From: Deinococcus hopiensis KR-140
GTDB lineage: Bacteria; Deinococcota; Deinococci; Deinococcales; Deinococcaceae
Assembly: GCA_943327755.2 (NCBI GenBank)
Contig: CALPYF020000056.1
Coordinates: forward strand, 1 to 22,868
Reading direction: 5' to 3'
Length of the DNA stretch: 22,868 nucleotides
In this document: one piece after another, positions 20,585-22,868 of the stretch
Position numbering within the stretch: the stretch's first letter is position 1
How the letters are laid out: each line of letters opens with the position of its first letter
Position numbers and translations under genes: made by a program
Notes under the pieces: generated by a model
Told to the model about the DNA's origin: nothing
The model's database searches: none
Seen by the model: only the letters and a program-made list of their open reading frames with translations

Positions 20585-21715
20585 ATGCCGCTGATCATCT
20601 TTCTTGACACCAATGCCTTATGGAGGAAGAATCTCGCCCTTAGCGATGAACTCCGGCTAATTTCTGAGCATGCAAAGAAATACGACATCAGGCTGACCAT
20701 CAGTCGTGTGGCGTGCCTGGAACTGGAGAACCAGGGCAAAAGACAGGTCCGATATGTAAAACAGTTTTACTCCGAGTGGCGAGATGTTTTCAGTAGGCAG
20801 ATGTCCACAAGGGAAGAAATTTTTGAACTAGCTGCCTATTCCTCAGAAGAATACGTGTATAGGCCGCTTCAAAATATGGGTGTTGAAATTGTTGAAAATA
20901 GTGCGGATGATATTTATGTTGCTATTAATGCTATGTATCAGGGGCTAAAACCATCCAAAAAAATAGAGCAAGTAGCAGTTTTAGGAAATAAACACAAGAA
21001 GGGCAAAATTACTCCTTATGATACAAATTATGTTGATTTCAAATATGATGAAAACGGCATCAAAGATGTTTTTATCTGGCGCAGCGCCGTGTCAATGCTG
21101 AACAGTGACCCCGAGAACGAGCTGGCACTGATCACTGACAACAAAACTGATTTCTGCTCCGATAAAAATCCAAGACAAATTCACGTCGATCTGGCTGCTG
21201 ATCTGGAGGGGGCATCGATCGAGAGGGTGGTTGTTTTCTCTGACATGGAGGATTTCCTAGAACATCACGTTGGATTCATCGACAACTTTAATATTTACGC
21301 CGCCAAAATGTTCGAGTATTCCGATTTTAACGTGCTGGCATCGGACCTTACCAACGATTACAGCGAGTATGAGCTGATCAGGGCAGAGAAATTTTCGGTT
21401 GCGGAAGTCGAGGGAATCTACCGCTTTACGGCCGTGATCAACCTAGTTTTCAAACGTATAGAAGACGACGGACCAACAGACCGCCCCGCCGAGGAATGGG
21501 AAATGGTCACGCTGGTCCGCGTCTCCCGGAAAGCAGAAGGGACGGGCGCGGAAGTCTACGAAGTGGAACTGGTGCAGGCCATGGATGAGACCGTCGCTAC
21601 CGGCCAGGGCTGGACGTGGCCGGTGGAAGGGGACGGGCGGCTCAAGAAGTTGCGGGCTCTAAAGCTGGCGCGAGCCACAGCGGAAGCAGCGGTTGCCCAG
21701 TCGGTTCAAGTGTGA
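20585..21715 (+). CDS. PIN-domain protein, DUF4935-like, coupled to the restriction enzyme
   Basis: 376 residues from ATG 20585, one base after the TGA of the restriction gene. PIN-type acidic residues are placed as expected: D8 and N10 (FLDTNAL), E46/E48 (ACLELEN), D161 (GIKDVFIWRSAV), D185 and D189 (LITDNKTDFC). In DUF4935/PIN proteins this set coordinates metal for RNA cleavage. After about 230 comes an added beta-rich domain (VEGIYRFTAVINLVFKRIED; WEMVTLVRVSRKA). Bases about 20780-21080 are strikingly AT-rich compared with both neighbours, a sign of foreign origin or mosaic assembly. Tight coupling suggests it acts with the enzyme, perhaps as an abortive back-up nuclease (inference). Confidence 0.8.
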   Translation: MPLIIFLDTNALWRKNLALSDELRLISEHAKKYDIRLTISRVACLELENQGKRQVRYVKQFYSEWRDVFSRQMSTREEIFELAAYSSEEYVYRPLQNMGVEIVENSADDIYVAINAMYQGLKPSKKIEQVAVLGNKHKKGKITPYDTNYVDFKYDENGIKDVFIWRSAVSMLNSDPENELALITDNKTDFCSDKNPRQIHVDLAADLEGASIERVVVFSDMEDFLEHHVGFIDNFNIYAAKMFEYSDFNVLASDLTNDYSEYELIRAEKFSVAEVEGIYRFTAVINLVFKRIEDDGPTDRPAEEWEMVTLVRVSRKAEGTGAEVYEVELVQAMDETVATGQGWTWPVEGDGRLKKLRALKLARATAEAAVAQSVQV

Positions 21716-21740
21716 GCAGTACGGATTCCGTCTGTCTCGC

Positions 21741-21769
21741 TGACAATCCGGAGATTAGACGGATTGTCA
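21741..21769. repeat. 10-bp inverted repeat after the PIN gene
   Basis: TGACAATCCG (21741-21750) and CGGATTGTCA (21760-21769) are perfect arms around a 9-base loop, 26 bases after the stop. No T-run follows; it may be a weak terminator, a processing hairpin or a remnant of an element end. Confidence 0.55.
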
Positions 21770-21813
21770 ACTCCACGGGTTGTGGCAAGTTGTTGCGGGG
21801 TAGGTGGCTGGAA

Positions 21814-22868
21814 CTATGCCCGACAGGAGACGCCCTGCGGCTGTGAGAGCCAGTCCCGCACCTTCCAGACGTGATCGGTCAGCCCGATGGTCATGGCCGG
21901 TGTGCGCTGGAGATACAGCTGACGTCCCTTTGGGACGTCAAGCTGCCTCCGCAAACCTCATTGAACTCGGCACCAGTTGTAGATCCCCTGCACCAGATGA
22001 GCCAGGCTCTCCCGGTGAATCCTCAGCCTCGCGAACGCGAGGCTTTTCCTCGCCAGGTGCGGGTTCATCCGCCGTGCCGTGGCATTCTGACGCTTCACAG
22101 CCGAGGTGTTGGGCTTGTGGTACCCCAACCGGTGTAACTCCTCGTTCACGCGAACCTGAGTGCCAGCCGCGATCTCGGTGCGCACTTTCACGACGCGCTT
22201 CCCGGAATACTCCTTGATGATTCGGACATGGGCCGCTGAACGCGGGATCCGGTAGGCGGTCTTCGGGAATCGACCACGCGATCCCTGTCTCGCAGGCCGA
22301 TACGGCCTGCCGAACACCTCAGGAAACAACGTCTGGTACGACAGAAACCCATCGGTGAACAGCACGAGTCCATGTGGATCGGTGAGCCGGTCTCGAGCAC
22401 GCACGAGGAGCGACTGGGCCAGGGTAGCGGTGCGCTCGCCGACCTCGCCCTGGATCAGGAACGTGCTGCTGGTATCGATGACGGTCGCGTCCCACACGGA
22501 CTCCTTCTTGCGCCCGACGAATCCGTAGCGTTCGTCCGCTTGAATGCTCGTGACCTTCAGGTCACGAGCATTCGGGTCGTGGAGGTGTCGCGCGTGGGTT
22601 CCTGCAACGCGGACGATGCGCGCGACCGTGGTGCGGTGACAGCCGACCAGGTGGCCCGTGGTGACGAAGCTGTTGCCGTGGGTGACACGGTGTCAACGGT
22701 GTCCTGGGAGCAGCGGGCGTTCCAGTAGGGCGTGCCTTTGAGTTCACTGAATTCCGCACTGCACACGGTGCACTTGAGGAGTCGTCGGCGGTGAGGGCCG
22801 TATCGTCTGCGGAGCTTGATGGTGCCGTGTTGCGCGTGATGCTGGGCTGGACAGGCGGGGTTCTGACA
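21814..22868 (-). pseudogene. IS1-like transposase with several inactivating changes
   Basis: Reading the minus strand from the window edge: a zinc ribbon (CQNPAC ... KCTVCSAEFSELKGTP), a break in frame near 22690 (between QDTVDTV and HGNSFVTTGHLV), an HTH (LVGCHRTTVARIVRVAG), then the catalytic part ADERYGFVGRKKESVWDATV and FTDGFLSYQTLF. In SAVKRQNATARRMNPH the conserved catalytic Glu of the 'ERxNxT' motif is Lys (AAG). TGA at 21958-21960 interrupts the frame after IYNWCRVQ. The same frame then continues with QRTPAMTIGLTDHVWKVRDW, the usual C-terminus, to TAG at 21814. Together these changes leave it non-functional. Confidence 0.8.
21917..21944. repeat. Hairpin within the transposase 3' region
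   Basis: AGCT-GACGTCCC, loop TTT, GGGACGTC-A-AGCT: 12 pairs with one bulged base. It lies within the C-terminal coding remnant of the IS1-like transposase, so it may be partly an accident of coding sequence. Confidence 0.45.

Larger units (their letters stand above)
21775..22868 (-). mobile_element. IS1-like insertion sequence, one end and most of the body
   Basis: A transposase remnant fills the end of the window, and the far end is outside. On the near side, the minus-strand sequence ending ACAACTTGCCACAACC just after the transposase stop looks like an IS1-group terminus, placing the edge near 21775. The boundary is approximate because the partner repeat is not visible. Confidence 0.5.

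Noticed and set aside
1..22868. CRISPR array, rRNA or tRNA genes, riboswitches
   Set aside because: I looked for regularly spaced repeats and for tRNA or known riboswitch signatures on both strands and saw none.

Overview
The window is high-GC bacterial DNA with a plasmid or megaplasmid character. Short SD or leaderless starts, DUF4388-type and MalT-like proteins, a long orphan ParB, a Xer-type integrase, decayed insertion sequences and a stand-alone Type IIL restriction enzyme together suggest a Deinococcus (Deinococcota) accessory replicon. This is inference from protein style and base composition; no rRNA, tRNA or marker gene is present to prove it.

Layout. (1) 1-9385, regulatory/stress-like block: the tail of a DUF2325-like gene, a convergent unknown gene with a clear promoter/operator, a DUF4388-winged helix-peroxiredoxin-like fusion, a 968-residue MalT-like STAND ATPase with TPRs and a C-terminal winged helix, a convergent unknown gene, a possible roadblock-like gene, a second DUF4388-peroxiredoxin fusion, then a tightly coupled small soluble gene and a two-helix membrane protein. 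(2) 9386-10100, about 700 bases without a credible gene but crowded with perfect hairpins, ending in a terminator. This is the best candidate here for an undescribed structured RNA. (3) 10100-12816, a plasmid-type cassette set: a J-domain protein, unknown proteins, a 50-residue Cys-rich protein and an XRE regulator. Two transcription units share an almost identical promoter with GTGTACAC operators. (4) 12817-16477: repeat-rich ParB control region, ParB, a paralogue of the small 8805-9167 protein, two small ORFs and a tyrosine recombinase, closely spaced as one operon. (5) 16496-17660: a dead IS4-family element. (6) 17734-21715: a MmeI-like restriction-methylation protein with a DUF4935-type PIN protein one base downstream. 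(7) 21775-22868: a decayed IS1-like element running off the window.

Four genes of regions 3-4 share a leader with the pattern CCCC-AGACAGA-GGGG just before the Shine-Dalgarno sequence. In three of them it would lie at or close to the predicted mRNA 5' end. This suggests a plasmid-wide regulon in which transcription (GTGTACAC operators, probably one local repressor) and translation or stability (5' hairpin) are both coordinated. The defence module lies between two broken transposons, typical of an acquired island.
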